A stretch of DNA of 48,828 bases from Planctomycetota bacterium (GCA_016191165.1 JACPPF010000112.1:1-48828); one strand, 5' to 3'; shown: positions 1 through 8,511, numbered from the stretch's first letter. The notes: generated from the letters alone by a model not told the origin. Numbers and translations are program-made.

Positions 1-368
1 AGAGGACATCGACACTGCTGGGGCTGGCTCCGGCAGCGAATGATCGCCAACTCGGTTTACAACTCGACCTCCTGCGTGGTACAATCCTCCTCGTCGGGAA
101 ATTCTTTTTGTGGCCGCTTTGCGAGCTTCCCGACATCTGCCTTGTGAGGGACTACGGCCAGACCCCCTCCAGGCAACTGCGTTTTCCGCACGAGTGTTGC
201 GGAGCGGGGTTGTCTGGACCGAGTGGGTCGGCTCTTGCCGTCGATTCTGCCCTCGACCTTCCCGTGTATCGCACCATTCGTCGCCCGAAGGAAACTTCGC
301 AAGATGCAAACTCAAGCGTCTGCGCCCCCGACTCGCTGCTATACACACGCCAACAAGGAGAACTAACG
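1..368. other. Non-coding 5' flank of the recombinase gene
   Basis: I see no convincing gene here. Open frames exist on both strands, but none has recognisable protein character or a good start. The stretch ends in an AAGGAG ribosome-binding site (355-360) for the recombinase. It lies inside the integrated element whose right end is near 2.21 kb, so the rest of the element continues to the left of the window. Confidence 0.5.
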
Positions 369-2246
369 ATGAAAAAACAAACCGTGCTGAAAAGTCGGGC
401 AGCCCTGAAGGTTGAAGACCCTATCCCGGCAGTCGGGTACGGGCGCATGTCTACCGAGGATCAAGAACTTTCGCCGGAGCAGCAGCGCCGGGAAGTTGAG
501 GAGTATGCCAAGCGGAATAACTACAAGATTCTGCGCTGGTACTTCGACGAAGGGATTTCGGCGAGCAAGGGCGACGAGCTACGGATGGAGTATCAGCAAA
601 TGCTGGTTGACAGCAACGCAAAAGACTTCCGGGCCGTCCTTTGCTGGGCAACTTCCCGGTTTACTCGCAATCATCCCCACGAAGCCGCAACCGGCAAGTG
701 CATTCTCAAGAACAACGGCATCTGGCTGGATACCGTCAAGGAAGGCAAAATCGACTGGAACAGCTTCGAGGGGATGATTAAGGACAGTATCTACACGATC
801 ATCGACCATACCTATTCGGTCGGCTTGGGCAAAGACAGTCTCCGGGGCCGAAGAAACACCTTCCTAGCCGGGGGCTACCCATACGGCAATATCCCGTTCG
901 GCTACAACCATCTTTACGTTTCCGGGACGGAACGCAGGGAAGTCCGTCGAGGGACGAAGACGAAAAACCTTCGGGGCTGGATGCAGTTTCTAGCCATCGT
1001 CCCGGAGGAGGCCGAGATCGTTCGGCGAATCTTCCGGCTGTACGTCGATGAAGACAAGTCCTTGTGCGCAATCGCTCGGTTGCTAAATCGTGAACTCGTC
1101 CCCGGCCCCGGCAAGGGGGTTAATGCCGTCTGGACAGTCCAGAACGTCCGTACCCGTTTGCGCTGCCCCGCCTATGCTCGAATCAGCCGGATCGGTGGGA
1201 AGCCCGAACACTACCGCAAGGCGCACAACCGGCTTGATCTGGAAGAACGACAAGGCGAATGGGAGGCGATCATCGAACGGGAGATATGGGACGAAGCTCA
1301 GTACAAGCTGGACGGCAACAAAGGCCATCCCCAGGAAGGAAAATCCGGGCCGTTGCAGGGCATTTTGCGTTGCGGTTGCTGCGGTCACGTTCTGCACAAA
1401 GAGAACCCCCGCAAGGCCGACGATCCGAGAGGCAATAAGTATCGTTGCAACAGCACGGGGAAGGGTCTGTTGACGAAGTGCAAGCGTTGGACGTGCTACG
1501 AATCCGAAATCATGCCAACGATTCTTACCGAGCTTGTCAAGGCCGTTGACGAGGAAATCATACTACTGTTGAGTGCGATGCCGGAGCTACCGGGCCGGAC
1601 AACCAATCGGGAAGTTCTGCAAGCCCATCTTCTCAGCCTGGAAGACAGCATTTCGGAAGCTGCCGGGGCTTTCATCGACCCGAAGGTTTCTCAGGCCATG
1701 AAGACGGCCCTGCAAAAAAAGGTTGAAGACCTTGAAGGCGAAGTCGTCGAAACCCGAAGACGGTTGAACGCCATGTCCGTGGCCGAGAGGGAAGGGGGCA
1801 TGGAATCGTTCCGGGCTTGGTTTGAAAAGATTCGCCCGCAACTGGTATGGATCGGCACGGACGGCTCCAGCGCAACCGATGGGATGGACGGCTATGTTTT
1901 GACGCACACGGCAGACGGCAACCTGTTTTCGTCTGTTCACAAGTTTGCCATGCCTTCCGCTGGAACAGGAGAATTCGGCAAGGGCAAATTGCTCTCGACC
2001 GTCCCTGGTGTTCAGAGCGATCCGGGAAAACTCCGGGCCTTGCTCAAGAGGCTGAACGTCGAAATTCGGGTCTACTGGCGTCCCGTAACCGAACAGGAAC
2101 GGGCAGCCCAGCGGAAGGGCCGGGGGAATGGTCGTCGTGGTCGGAGGGCCGAAACGGTCATTGACAAGGCTCGGTTGAAAGTCGAAATAAATTGCGGTTC
2201 AGAGGATGGCCGAAATGCTTCGGCAGATCGCCGTGATACTTCTTGA
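369..2246 (+). CDS. Large serine recombinase (site-specific integrase of a mobile element)
   Basis: A 625-residue large serine recombinase that probably integrates and excises the element it sits on. The N-terminal resolvase domain carries the YGRMS motif with catalytic Ser28, followed by an SRFTRN segment. A 'Recombinase' domain follows (GGYPYGNIPFGYN through the VPEEAEIVRRIFRLY helix). Next comes a zinc beta-ribbon with a CGCC pair and a later pair of Cys around residues 335-380, then a coiled-coil stretch. The ATG at 369 was chosen because AAGGAG lies 8 nt upstream and family similarity begins just after it; the frame is open further upstream but that part looks non-coding. The gene is at the extreme right end of its element: its last roughly 10 codons and its TGA stop fall in the neighbouring host gene read antisense, so the C-terminus after integration is chimeric. 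Confidence 0.93.
   Translation: MKKQTVLKSRAALKVEDPIPAVGYGRMSTEDQELSPEQQRREVEEYAKRNNYKILRWYFDEGISASKGDELRMEYQQMLVDSNAKDFRAVLCWATSRFTRNHPHEAATGKCILKNNGIWLDTVKEGKIDWNSFEGMIKDSIYTIIDHTYSVGLGKDSLRGRRNTFLAGGYPYGNIPFGYNHLYVSGTERREVRRGTKTKNLRGWMQFLAIVPEEAEIVRRIFRLYVDEDKSLCAIARLLNRELVPGPGKGVNAVWTVQNVRTRLRCPAYARISRIGGKPEHYRKAHNRLDLEERQGEWEAIIEREIWDEAQYKLDGNKGHPQEGKSGPLQGILRCGCCGHVLHKENPRKADDPRGNKYRCNSTGKGLLTKCKRWTCYESEIMPTILTELVKAVDEEIILLLSAMPELPGRTTNREVLQAHLLSLEDSISEAAGAFIDPKVSQAMKTALQKKVEDLEGEVVETRRRLNAMSVAEREGGMESFRAWFEKIRPQLVWIGTDGSSATDGMDGYVLTHTADGNLFSSVHKFAMPSAGTGEFGKGKLLSTVPGVQSDPGKLRALLKRLNVEIRVYWRPVTEQERAAQRKGRGNGRRGRRAETVIDKARLKVEINCGSEDGRNASADRRDTS
2205..2217. other. Probable right attachment junction (element/host boundary)
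   Basis: Minus-strand coding similarity of the truncated secreted protein runs through the residues LPKH, encoded down to about 2215. It then changes to low-quality sequence that overlaps the recombinase gene end. This is where a host gene meets the element. The core sequence cannot be defined because the left end of the element is outside the window. The placement is inference, based partly on my recollection of how homologues continue after LPKH. Confidence 0.5.
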
Positions 2247-2505
2247 TCCGGGTGTATTCGTCGTCTTTCCAGCCTGGGCCGAGCAAGAAGTCCATGATGT
2301 GCAGTCCAAAGCCCAGGTCACGAGCGCCGGTCTTCTTGTCCAGCAAGCTCCCGGCAGCGATGCCGGAGACGTACCCCTTCTTGTTGATCTTCGCCTGGAG
2401 AGCGTCGGTTTCGATCAGGACATAGTTCTCCGTCTCCTGCACCTTGATCGGGGCTTCGGCCTGCCCGACCGCAAGGCAAGCGACGGCAATTAGTGCTGCA
2501 TTCAT
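2215..2505 (-). pseudogene. Truncated secreted protein, 5' part of a gene disrupted by the element
   Basis: The open frame runs from ATG at 2505 and encodes a short signal peptide (MNAALIAVACLAVGQAEA). About 80 residues of a mature domain rich in Gly and charged residues follow (for example AKINKKGYVSGIAAGS and GFGLHIMDFLLGPGW). I associate this start with uncharacterised secreted proteins of planctomycetes that are several hundred residues long. Here the frame drifts after LPKH and ends at 2158, inside the antisense of the recombinase gene. The 3' part of the gene should lie at the left end of the element, outside the window. A protein of 115 residues could still be made, but it would lack most of the domain. 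Confidence 0.6.
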
Positions 2506-2675
2506 TATGAATCTCTTTTCACGGTTGACTGTTCCGAGCTTGAGCTAGTTTAGCTGGACGGGCCGGGGAAAGCGAGCGGGCCGCCGCCCGCACCGGGAAA
2601 GCCCCGGAAAAATGGTCACGCCCCCGGGAATGTGTATAATCCGAGAAGCCCGCAACCTTCCGGGTTGGACAAGTA

Positions 2676-4259
2676 ATGCGCACCGTATACGCCTGCGTCC
2701 TGGATGTCGTCGTGCGGTCGCCGGAGACGAGCGCCCAGGGGTTTGAACGGCTCTGGACGACCGCGGCTCAATGGATCGAAGCTTATTATCGCGATCGCTA
2801 CCAGGTCGAATGCCGGGTTGTCCCGGATCAACCCAAGTTGTCGCCGCGGCCACAACATGGGGTGCAGGGGCAGCGAGCCGGTGTCGCCGGCGTATGTGAG
2901 CTGGCGGCGCTGGAGTGGAGCTATCCCGACGAACTCGACGCGGGGTTGCAGTGGATTCACGCCTGCCAGTTTGCCCGGAATGGCCCTAAACTCGAAGCCT
3001 CGGTGAGCATCCGCATCGTTTCGACGCATCCGATTGCCAAGCCCCTTCATTACAATCTCGAACGCCCGGCGATCGTCGATCAGATCTTGCACGGTTTTCC
3101 ATGTGCCATCGGCAAGTCGCCGATCCCGCTCAAGCCGCGTGAGCTGGAGAAATTCGACGCCGACTTGTTCGTGGAGGAAACGCTGTGTTCGGCTGACCGC
3201 TGGTTGCCCGTCGTGGTGATCTCGCCCCAGCAGGGGGTGCGGGATTACCTGCTCGATCCGGCCGAACTCCAGCAGAAGCTGTTGGGGCATGCTCAGGTGG
3301 TGGCGCTACGCGATGTCGGCGCCGGCCGGGCGTGGACCGATGCCCTGGGCGTCAAGGAGCTGTCGTGTTATCTCGGTGCGGTTCGGCTCTATTGGCCTGG
3401 ATTCACGCGGCGGTCCAAGCCGTCGGAGCATCCGCTCTACATGGCCGATTCGATCCGCTGGCATATCGAGCAGCACCAGCCGCTGGGGCAGCACCTATTT
3501 CGCTCGCTGGTGGCGGTATCCGGGTTTCGCTTTTCCAATCCGCCGACCGCTCGCCTGGTGCGCGAGGCGATCGACAGCGACCGGCACGCCCGATTCCACA
3601 CGTTGTTGAAAAACGCCAAGGCTCACGAGGAGAGCGGCCAGATTCTTCAAGAGCTGGAGCGAGCCTGGGATCAGATCAAGATACTTGAACAAGAACGAAA
3701 CGAAGCCCGCAATCAGGCGGCGGAGTTGACGCGCGAGCTGGAGGCGCAGAAGGAAGCCTGGCAGGGCTACCGCGGGCAACGTCCGGCAGCCAGTGAGGCG
3801 GACACGCCGGCGCCGCGCGGACCCATCAAGACGGTTGCGGAAGCCGTCGAACGCGCCGCCGCCGACTTTCCCGATACACTCACGTTTCTGCCCGATGCCA
3901 TCGAGTCCGCGCGGCAGTCGCCCTACCGCTGGCCTGAAAAAGTCTACGCCCTGTTCGAGGCCCTCGCCGAGTTAACCCACCTTTGGCAACAAAAAGGCAG
4001 CCTCGGCACCGGCTGGCACGACGCCCTCAAGCCCAAGGGTTTCGATTATGCCGAGTTCATCTCGCCAACGGCCAAGGGCAAGTACGGCGACGAATACACG
4101 TTCCGCTACGAGGGCGTCCCGGTGCTGTTCGAGCATCACGTCACCCTCGGCGCCCGCAGTGCCGACACCTGCATCTCCACGCACTGGTTTCGCGACGAAG
4201 CAAGGAAACGCCTGGTGATCGGCTGGTGCGGGAAGCACCTGAGCAATACGCAGAGTTGA
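2676..4259 (+). CDS. Unrecognised two-module protein with central coiled coil
   Basis: A 527-residue cytoplasmic protein with no signal peptide or membrane segment. Three parts are visible. The N-terminal module (about 1-300) includes hydrophobic strands such as RWLPVVVISP and a GAVRLYWPGF motif. A Glu/Gln/Arg-rich coiled coil covers about 305-375. The C-terminal module (about 390-527) has a KGKYGDEYTF motif, FEHHVTLG, and a terminal LVIGWCGKHLSNT. From memory, both end motifs (YNGAVRxYWPG-like and the IGxxGxHL end) recur in uncharacterised proteins of many bacteria, some of them near defence genes, but I cannot name a family. The gene stands alone between an integrated element and a RAYT transposon unit, which fits a defence or other accessory role. 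That role is inferred from context only. The start is the first ATG of the conserved reading frame; there is no clear Shine-Dalgarno site. Confidence 0.75.
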   Translation: MRTVYACVLDVVVRSPETSAQGFERLWTTAAQWIEAYYRDRYQVECRVVPDQPKLSPRPQHGVQGQRAGVAGVCELAALEWSYPDELDAGLQWIHACQFARNGPKLEASVSIRIVSTHPIAKPLHYNLERPAIVDQILHGFPCAIGKSPIPLKPRELEKFDADLFVEETLCSADRWLPVVVISPQQGVRDYLLDPAELQQKLLGHAQVVALRDVGAGRAWTDALGVKELSCYLGAVRLYWPGFTRRSKPSEHPLYMADSIRWHIEQHQPLGQHLFRSLVAVSGFRFSNPPTARLVREAIDSDRHARFHTLLKNAKAHEESGQILQELERAWDQIKILEQERNEARNQAAELTRELEAQKEAWQGYRGQRPAASEADTPAPRGPIKTVAEAVERAAADFPDTLTFLPDAIESARQSPYRWPEKVYALFEALAELTHLWQQKGSLGTGWHDALKPKGFDYAEFISPTAKGKYGDEYTFRYEGVPVLFEHHVTLGARSADTCISTHWFRDEARKRLVIGWCGKHLSNTQS

Positions 4260-4266
4260 CTCGCCA

Positions 4267-4362
4267 ACCAGCCCAGAGCGCAAGCGACGGGGCCTCTCGA
4301 AGAACCCCGTCGCTTGCGCTCCGGGCTGGTAGCGCTCCGGGCTGGTAGCGCTCCGGGCTGGT
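4267..4362. repeat. Left REP-like palindrome cluster of the RAYT unit
   Basis: A hairpin with arms GAGCGCAAGCGACGGGG and CCCCGTCGCTTGCGCTC is separated by a short CTCTCGAAGAA loop. It is followed by three tandem copies of a 16-bp unit, GCGCTCCGGGCTGGTA. The same structure, almost base for base, occurs at 4842-4921 on the other side of the transposase gene, with two copies of the 16-bp unit. Confidence 0.9.
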
Positions 4363-4373
4363 TGCGCTGACTA

Positions 4374-4826
4374 TTATTGTCGTTCCAGAACGTAGCGAAT
4401 TGCGTTTGCCAGGTACGCCTCGTCATTGATCCATTTTGTTGATCCGCCCTTGGTCCACCAGCGTTCACGTTCCGAATCGGTTACCTTCAGTTTTCGGGAA
4501 CACCATGCCTTGAACTGCGTCATCACGTCATCCGGGTCACGGTCGGCGGTCACAACGACGTGTACATGATTGGTGCGCACGTTGATCGCGTGAAGGGTCC
4601 AGCCACGAAATTTACAATGATCGCGAATCGTTGTATCAACGACATGACGCTGCTTTTCGTCAAGCAAAAGTGTAGTTTCTTTTTGGTCGGCGCCGGCTCG
4701 CGCATTCAGTGGAACATCTTCCGCCTTGATGCCCGATTCCCCTTTCTTTACCCATCCACGCGAATCGCCTCGTGTCCAGGAACCATACGTGGTCCAGGTC
4801 AGCAGAAAGGCCAGGGGGTCGGACAT
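4374..4826 (-). CDS. REP-associated tyrosine transposase (RAYT, Y1 IS200-like family)
   Basis: A 150-residue Y1-type transposase of the kind that mobilises and maintains REP palindromes. The family hallmark NHVHVVV (HUH motif: two His separated by a hydrophobic residue) is at about residues 86-92. It is followed by the helix QFKAWCSRKL and the WWTKGGSTKWI segment typical of this subfamily. The N-terminus LLTWTTYGSW also fits. The ATG at 4826 has AAGGAG 6 nt upstream. The gene is exactly enclosed by near-identical palindromes (4267-4362 and 4842-4921), the usual layout of a REPtron-like unit. I could not assign the catalytic Tyr with certainty; the Tyr in AIRYVLERQ near the C-terminus is a candidate. 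Confidence 0.88.
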   Translation of the reverse strand: MSDPLAFLLTWTTYGSWTRGDSRGWVKKGESGIKAEDVPLNARAGADQKETTLLLDEKQRHVVDTTIRDHCKFRGWTLHAINVRTNHVHVVVTADRDPDDVMTQFKAWCSRKLKVTDSERERWWTKGGSTKWINDEAYLANAIRYVLERQ

Positions 4827-4841
4827 GGGTTTCTCCTTGTT

Positions 4842-4921
4842 ACCAGCCCGGAGCGCAAGCGACGGGGCCTCTCGAAGAACCCCGTCGCTTGCGCTCCGGG
4901 CTGGTAGCGCTCCGGGCTGGT
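4842..4921. repeat. Right REP-like palindrome cluster of the RAYT unit
   Basis: Second copy of the hairpin at 4267-4362. The stem and CTCTCGAAGAA loop match except for one base in the left flank (CCCGGAGCG here, CCCAGAGCG there). Two tandem copies of the GCTCCGGGCTGGTA unit follow. It ends 4 bp before the stop codon of the oxidoreductase gene. Confidence 0.9.
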
Positions 4922-4925
4922 GGAA

Positions 4926-7154
4926 TTAAAGAACACTCAACGACATGCGGCCCGGCACAACTCGCACCAGCACCGCCTTGAACGCGGGCGTCTTTGACGC
5001 GGGATCGATCGTGCGCGGCACCAGCACGTTCGCCTCCGGGAAGTACATCGCCGCGTTGCCCGATTTGATGTCGATGGCCCGCACCAGCACGTTCTCCATC
5101 GCGCCGGCGTCGCTGACCACGCTGACCGGTTGATCGACCTTAAGGCCAAGCCGATCGATGTCGAACTGGCTCATCAAGATCACGTCGCGTCGATCCTGGC
5201 CGCGATAGACGTCCTCCTCTTCGTAGACCACCGTATTGAACTGCCCCTCCGAGCGGATCGTCATCAGACGCAGTTGATCGGCCGCGCCGCGCAGGGGCGG
5301 AATCGCGACAGTGAGGAAACGGGCTTTTCCCGTCGGCGTTCTGAACGTCGGCACGTGAAAGGTGCGGCCCGCGATCTGGAACTCCTGCTTGCTGGAATCG
5401 ATCTGGCCAATCGCTTCGTAGCCAGGGATGATCTGGGCGATCATCTGACGGACGTGGCAATGATTTTCGAGCGCCTTCCAGTTGACGGGGCCTGACGAGC
5501 CGAGCAACCGATCGGCGATGTCGCACAGGATGTTGACTTCGCCGCGGGGGCCGGCCAGTCTCCCTTCGCCCTTTGGGAGAGGGGTCGGGGGTGAGGGCTT
5601 CCGGCCGCCATCCGAGAGGCGAACGAAGTTAAACATCGATTCCTGCGTGGTCGGCTGGGTTTCTTCGTCGCGCGCCAGCACGGGGAGAATCAGGGTCTCC
5701 TTGCCCCGGCCCCAGGCGTGGCCGGTGTTGAGCGTGGTGTTGAGGTAAGTCACCAGGTCCAACTTGCCCAGTGCCCGATGGGCGAATTTCGCATCCGGGT
5801 TGCTGCCGAACAGGTTCCCGCCCAGGCAGATTGCCGAGCGAATGCGGCCCTCGTCGGCGGCGCGCATGCAACCCATCGTGTCGAGTCCTGGCGATGTAGG
5901 TAACTTTACGTTCAGATGTTTTTCGAGGTTGTTGAAAACCTGCTCCTTGAGATTGGGCACGACCCCCATCGAACCGATGCCCTGTACGTTGGAATGCCCG
6001 CGGATCGGCAGCAACCCCGCGCCCGCGCGACCTACCATGCCGCGCAGGAGCGCCAGATTGACAATCGCGTGGACGTTTTGCACGCCATGTTCGTGATGGG
6101 TGATGCCCATGGTCCAGCCGAAGACGACGTTCTTGGCGCGGCAATAGTATTCCGCCATTTGTTCAATCGCCGACCGAGCCACGCCAGCGCCACGTTCGAT
6201 TTCATCCCACGGAAGAAGCCGGACATGTTCCGCGAAATCCGCAATTCCCTCAGTATGTTCGAGGAAATCGCGATCCATCTGGAGGCGCTCCAGCACGATT
6301 TTTGCAATACCGGTCAACAGCGCAATATCGCCGCCAATGTGCGGCTGGACATAAAGACTGGCAATCCTGGAGCCGAACAAGAGGCTGCGAACATCCGATG
6401 GTACGCTGAAGTTGACGAGACCGATTTCCTTGAGCGGATTGATGACAATGACGTGCCCGCCGCGGCGGCGCAGTTGCATTAGCGAGCGCATGAGCCGCGG
6501 ATGGTTCGACGCCGGGTTGCCGCCGATGAGGAAGAAGAGGTCGGCATGATCGATGTCGTCGAGCGTGACGGTTGCCGTGCCGGTGCCCAGCATGTCATTA
6601 AGCCCGACGCCACTGGCCTGATGGCAGTAATACGAGCAGTTGTTGACATAGTTGGTGCCGTGAAGCCGGGAAAAAAGCTGGAGCAGGAACCCCGCTTCAT
6701 TGGACGATCGCCCGCTGCAATAAAAAAAACTTTCATCGGGCGCGGTGTTCTTCAGTTGTTCAACGATTCGCTGCAGAGCGAAATCCCAGGCGACGGGGCG
6801 AAAATGCTTGTCGTCGATTCCCGCATAGACGGGCGAGGTGAGTCGGCCGCACCATTCCAGTTCGCGCGGCGACAGCGTCTGCAGCTGTGTGTGTGAATGG
6901 TTCGCGAAGAACGCCGGCGTGATGCCGGCTTGCATGTCGGCGACCATGGCCTGAAAGGATTTTTTGCAAACCTCGGGCCAATGGCCGAGTTCGTTGCGCA
7001 TGCCGCCTGCCTGCCCGCCCATGCCCAGAGCGCAGGTCTTGCAAGCATTCTTGGCGCGCATCGCCTGCCACAGGCGTCGCCAGCCCACGCGCCGCGCCAT
7101 GCGGAGCGTATACCAGATGGCGGCCCAACCGCCGCCGGTGGTTTTGGGGTTCAT
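4926..7154 (-). CDS. Molybdopterin oxidoreductase of the FdhF/YdeP (formate dehydrogenase alpha-like) family
   Basis: A 742-residue molybdopterin-guanine-dinucleotide enzyme related to E. coli YdeP and formate dehydrogenase alpha subunits. The N-terminal region has CKTCALGMGG in place of a full four-Cys iron-sulfur motif. The metal-ligand position lies in NNCSYYCHQASG, where a Cys is seen rather than selenocysteine. Further family marks are the FLIGGNPASNHPR segment, TMGITHHEHGVQN, the ICLGGNLFGSNPD loop and the C-terminal molydopterin-binding domain (about residues 610-742). No electron-transfer partner subunit is adjacent, so the physiological acceptor and substrate are unknown. It probably shares a transcript with truD, 26 bp upstream. 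Residues around 518-535 (PSPPTPLPKGEG) are a translated intergenic repeat inserted in frame and absent from the core fold. Confidence 0.88.
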   Translation of the reverse strand: MNPKTTGGGWAAIWYTLRMARRVGWRRLWQAMRAKNACKTCALGMGGQAGGMRNELGHWPEVCKKSFQAMVADMQAGITPAFFANHSHTQLQTLSPRELEWCGRLTSPVYAGIDDKHFRPVAWDFALQRIVEQLKNTAPDESFFYCSGRSSNEAGFLLQLFSRLHGTNYVNNCSYYCHQASGVGLNDMLGTGTATVTLDDIDHADLFFLIGGNPASNHPRLMRSLMQLRRRGGHVIVINPLKEIGLVNFSVPSDVRSLLFGSRIASLYVQPHIGGDIALLTGIAKIVLERLQMDRDFLEHTEGIADFAEHVRLLPWDEIERGAGVARSAIEQMAEYYCRAKNVVFGWTMGITHHEHGVQNVHAIVNLALLRGMVGRAGAGLLPIRGHSNVQGIGSMGVVPNLKEQVFNNLEKHLNVKLPTSPGLDTMGCMRAADEGRIRSAICLGGNLFGSNPDAKFAHRALGKLDLVTYLNTTLNTGHAWGRGKETLILPVLARDEETQPTTQESMFNFVRLSDGGRKPSPPTPLPKGEGRLAGPRGEVNILCDIADRLLGSSGPVNWKALENHCHVRQMIAQIIPGYEAIGQIDSSKQEFQIAGRTFHVPTFRTPTGKARFLTVAIPPLRGAADQLRLMTIRSEGQFNTVVYEEEDVYRGQDRRDVILMSQFDIDRLGLKVDQPVSVVSDAGAMENVLVRAIDIKSGNAAMYFPEANVLVPRTIDPASKTPAFKAVLVRVVPGRMSLSVL
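5559..5600. repeat. Intergenic-type repeat inserted in frame in the oxidoreductase gene
   Basis: The stretch CTTTGGGAGAGGGGTCGGGG with its flanks is a common high-copy intergenic sequence in many bacterial genomes. When translated it gives the tell-tale SPPTPLPKGEG peptide. Here it adds about 14 residues to a surface-loop position without breaking the frame. Confidence 0.7.
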
Positions 7155-7180
7155 GGCATGAGATTCCGGCCCGGGTCGGG

Positions 7181-8356
7181 CTATTCGGTTTCAATACGCG
7201 TGATGCGCTTTACCACGAGGGTAGCGTAACTGCCTCGCGGCAGGCGGAAGCGGAGCGTCAGTTTGCGTTTGCCCGCGTGTTCTTCGTCCGCGAAACTTCG
7301 GGCGTCGAGTTGTTCCGGGAAGCACCACGCCGGGCGCTCTCCCTTGGAAAAGAACAGATTGCGAAAACCCTTGAGTTTGAACTGATCCAGCGACACCTCC
7401 TCGTCGGCGAGGATACGGTTGAAATACACCTTGCGCGGATCGGCATCGTCCAGGACGATGCGCGCCGAGTGCAGGGGCAGTTGCAGCGACCGGAGTTCCT
7501 CCAGCAGATTCGCCGCCAGCCGGCGCGGCATCGGCACCTCGCCCAGACGCAAGGCGATCGGCACGAGGTCGCGGCGCGGCAGGCGCTCGCTCAGCCAGTC
7601 GGTGAGCATGTGATTCCACAGATGGCTTTGATAGGCGGATAGGTAGAGCGTGCGCAAGTCGGCCGGCAAACGTTCCAGGGCGCCGCGAAAATCCCGCGGA
7701 TGCCCGGCCAGGTAATCGACGATGGTGCGCGTCGATCCGCGTGGCAGCCTTTTGCCGCACTCGGTCCAGTCGCCCCAGTGCTGACGCAACGCCGTTTTTT
7801 CTTTTTTCTGAGCGGCGCGTTCAAAGGCATAGGGTGCGGTCAAGGCCTGGCGCAGCGCCTCTTCGTATTGGCCCAGAACGATCAGCTTGGCGACGAAATC
7901 TCCGCCCGAAGCGACCGAGCCGAATCGCTGATCGTCGTAAAAGTTCGGCACGCCAACGTCGCGCACCTCATCGAGCGCGAGCAGGGCGGCGCCGATCTGG
8001 TCCTCCGTCATCGCCCGGACGGTGATCGCGAAGCGATTGGCCTCGATGTGCCGCGATTCATAGGCCTCGGCGACCTGTCCCAGGTAGGTGACCTGAAGGT
8101 TGGCGTGCGTCAACTTGCGTTGCGGGCCGCGGTAAATGGTCAGGTATTGCGTCGTTTGGCCGTGCCGGTCTTTCAAACCGCCAACCGAAATCCGGCGTGT
8201 CTCGAGCTTCCAGCGCTTGCGCACGATCGCCAGCGCGTCGGGCGTTGTCCAGCCCCGTTTGTCGAGGCGATAAAACGCGAACTCCCCGTCCGCGCCAGGC
8301 TGGCAGGCGGTGATTTCTTCGACTTCAAAATCGTCCGACTTCTCTTTGATGTGCAT
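7181..8356 (-). CDS. truD: tRNA pseudouridine(13) synthase TruD
   Basis: A 391-residue TruD family enzyme that isomerises U13 in certain tRNAs. The catalytic segment GLKDRHGQTTQY carries the presumed nucleophilic Asp63, preceded by the N-terminal FEVEE strand. The second hallmark, NFYDDQRFGS, is at about residues 137-146. A TruD insertion domain follows, and the usual LRFRLPRGSYAT end closes the protein. Length is close to the family's normal 340-400 residues. The start at 8356 is the ATG before HIKEKSDDFEV, where family similarity begins. The gene lies just upstream of the oxidoreductase on the same strand. Position-specific tRNA targets in this organism cannot be read from the sequence. Confidence 0.95.
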   Translation of the reverse strand: MHIKEKSDDFEVEEITACQPGADGEFAFYRLDKRGWTTPDALAIVRKRWKLETRRISVGGLKDRHGQTTQYLTIYRGPQRKLTHANLQVTYLGQVAEAYESRHIEANRFAITVRAMTEDQIGAALLALDEVRDVGVPNFYDDQRFGSVASGGDFVAKLIVLGQYEEALRQALTAPYAFERAAQKKEKTALRQHWGDWTECGKRLPRGSTRTIVDYLAGHPRDFRGALERLPADLRTLYLSAYQSHLWNHMLTDWLSERLPRRDLVPIALRLGEVPMPRRLAANLLEELRSLQLPLHSARIVLDDADPRKVYFNRILADEEVSLDQFKLKGFRNLFFSKGERPAWCFPEQLDARSFADEEHAGKRKLTLRFRLPRGSYATLVVKRITRIETE

Positions 8357-8511
8357 GTTGAGACTTCATCCTCTTGACAAACGCTGGAAGTCAGGTGAAA
8401 AAAAATGCCTATTTAAGCCTTGTTCGCAGCGCGTTTCCAATTTATTGTAGAGGTTGAATTGCTTGCCGATTTTTCGACGAAGCCAGAACGACCCGTTTAT
8501 TGCCCAAAAAC

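Larger units (their letters stand above)
4267..4921 (-). mobile_element. RAYT transposon unit (transposase plus flanking REPs)
   Basis: A 655-bp unit made of the Y1 transposase gene and its two flanking palindrome clusters, inserted cleanly between the stop codons of two convergent genes (4259 and 4926). Identical flanks and an intact transposase suggest recent activity or recent duplication. I see no separate inverted terminal repeats or target-site duplication, as expected for HUH/Y1 elements. Confidence 0.8.

Noticed and set aside
108-368. Upstream extension of the recombinase reading frame
   Set aside because: The frame is open but the residues lack family similarity, and a strong AAGGAG site fits the ATG at 369.
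4267-4921. Repeated palindromes as a CRISPR array
   Set aside because: Only two clusters, with no regular unique spacers and a Y1 transposase between them; no cas genes.
4926-7154. Selenocysteine in the formate-dehydrogenase-like enzyme
   Set aside because: The frame has no internal TGA, and the metal-ligand region NNCSYYCHQASG shows Cys.
8357-8511. TTGACA at 8374-8379 as the kinase promoter
   Set aside because: No acceptable -10 box at 16-18 nt spacing.
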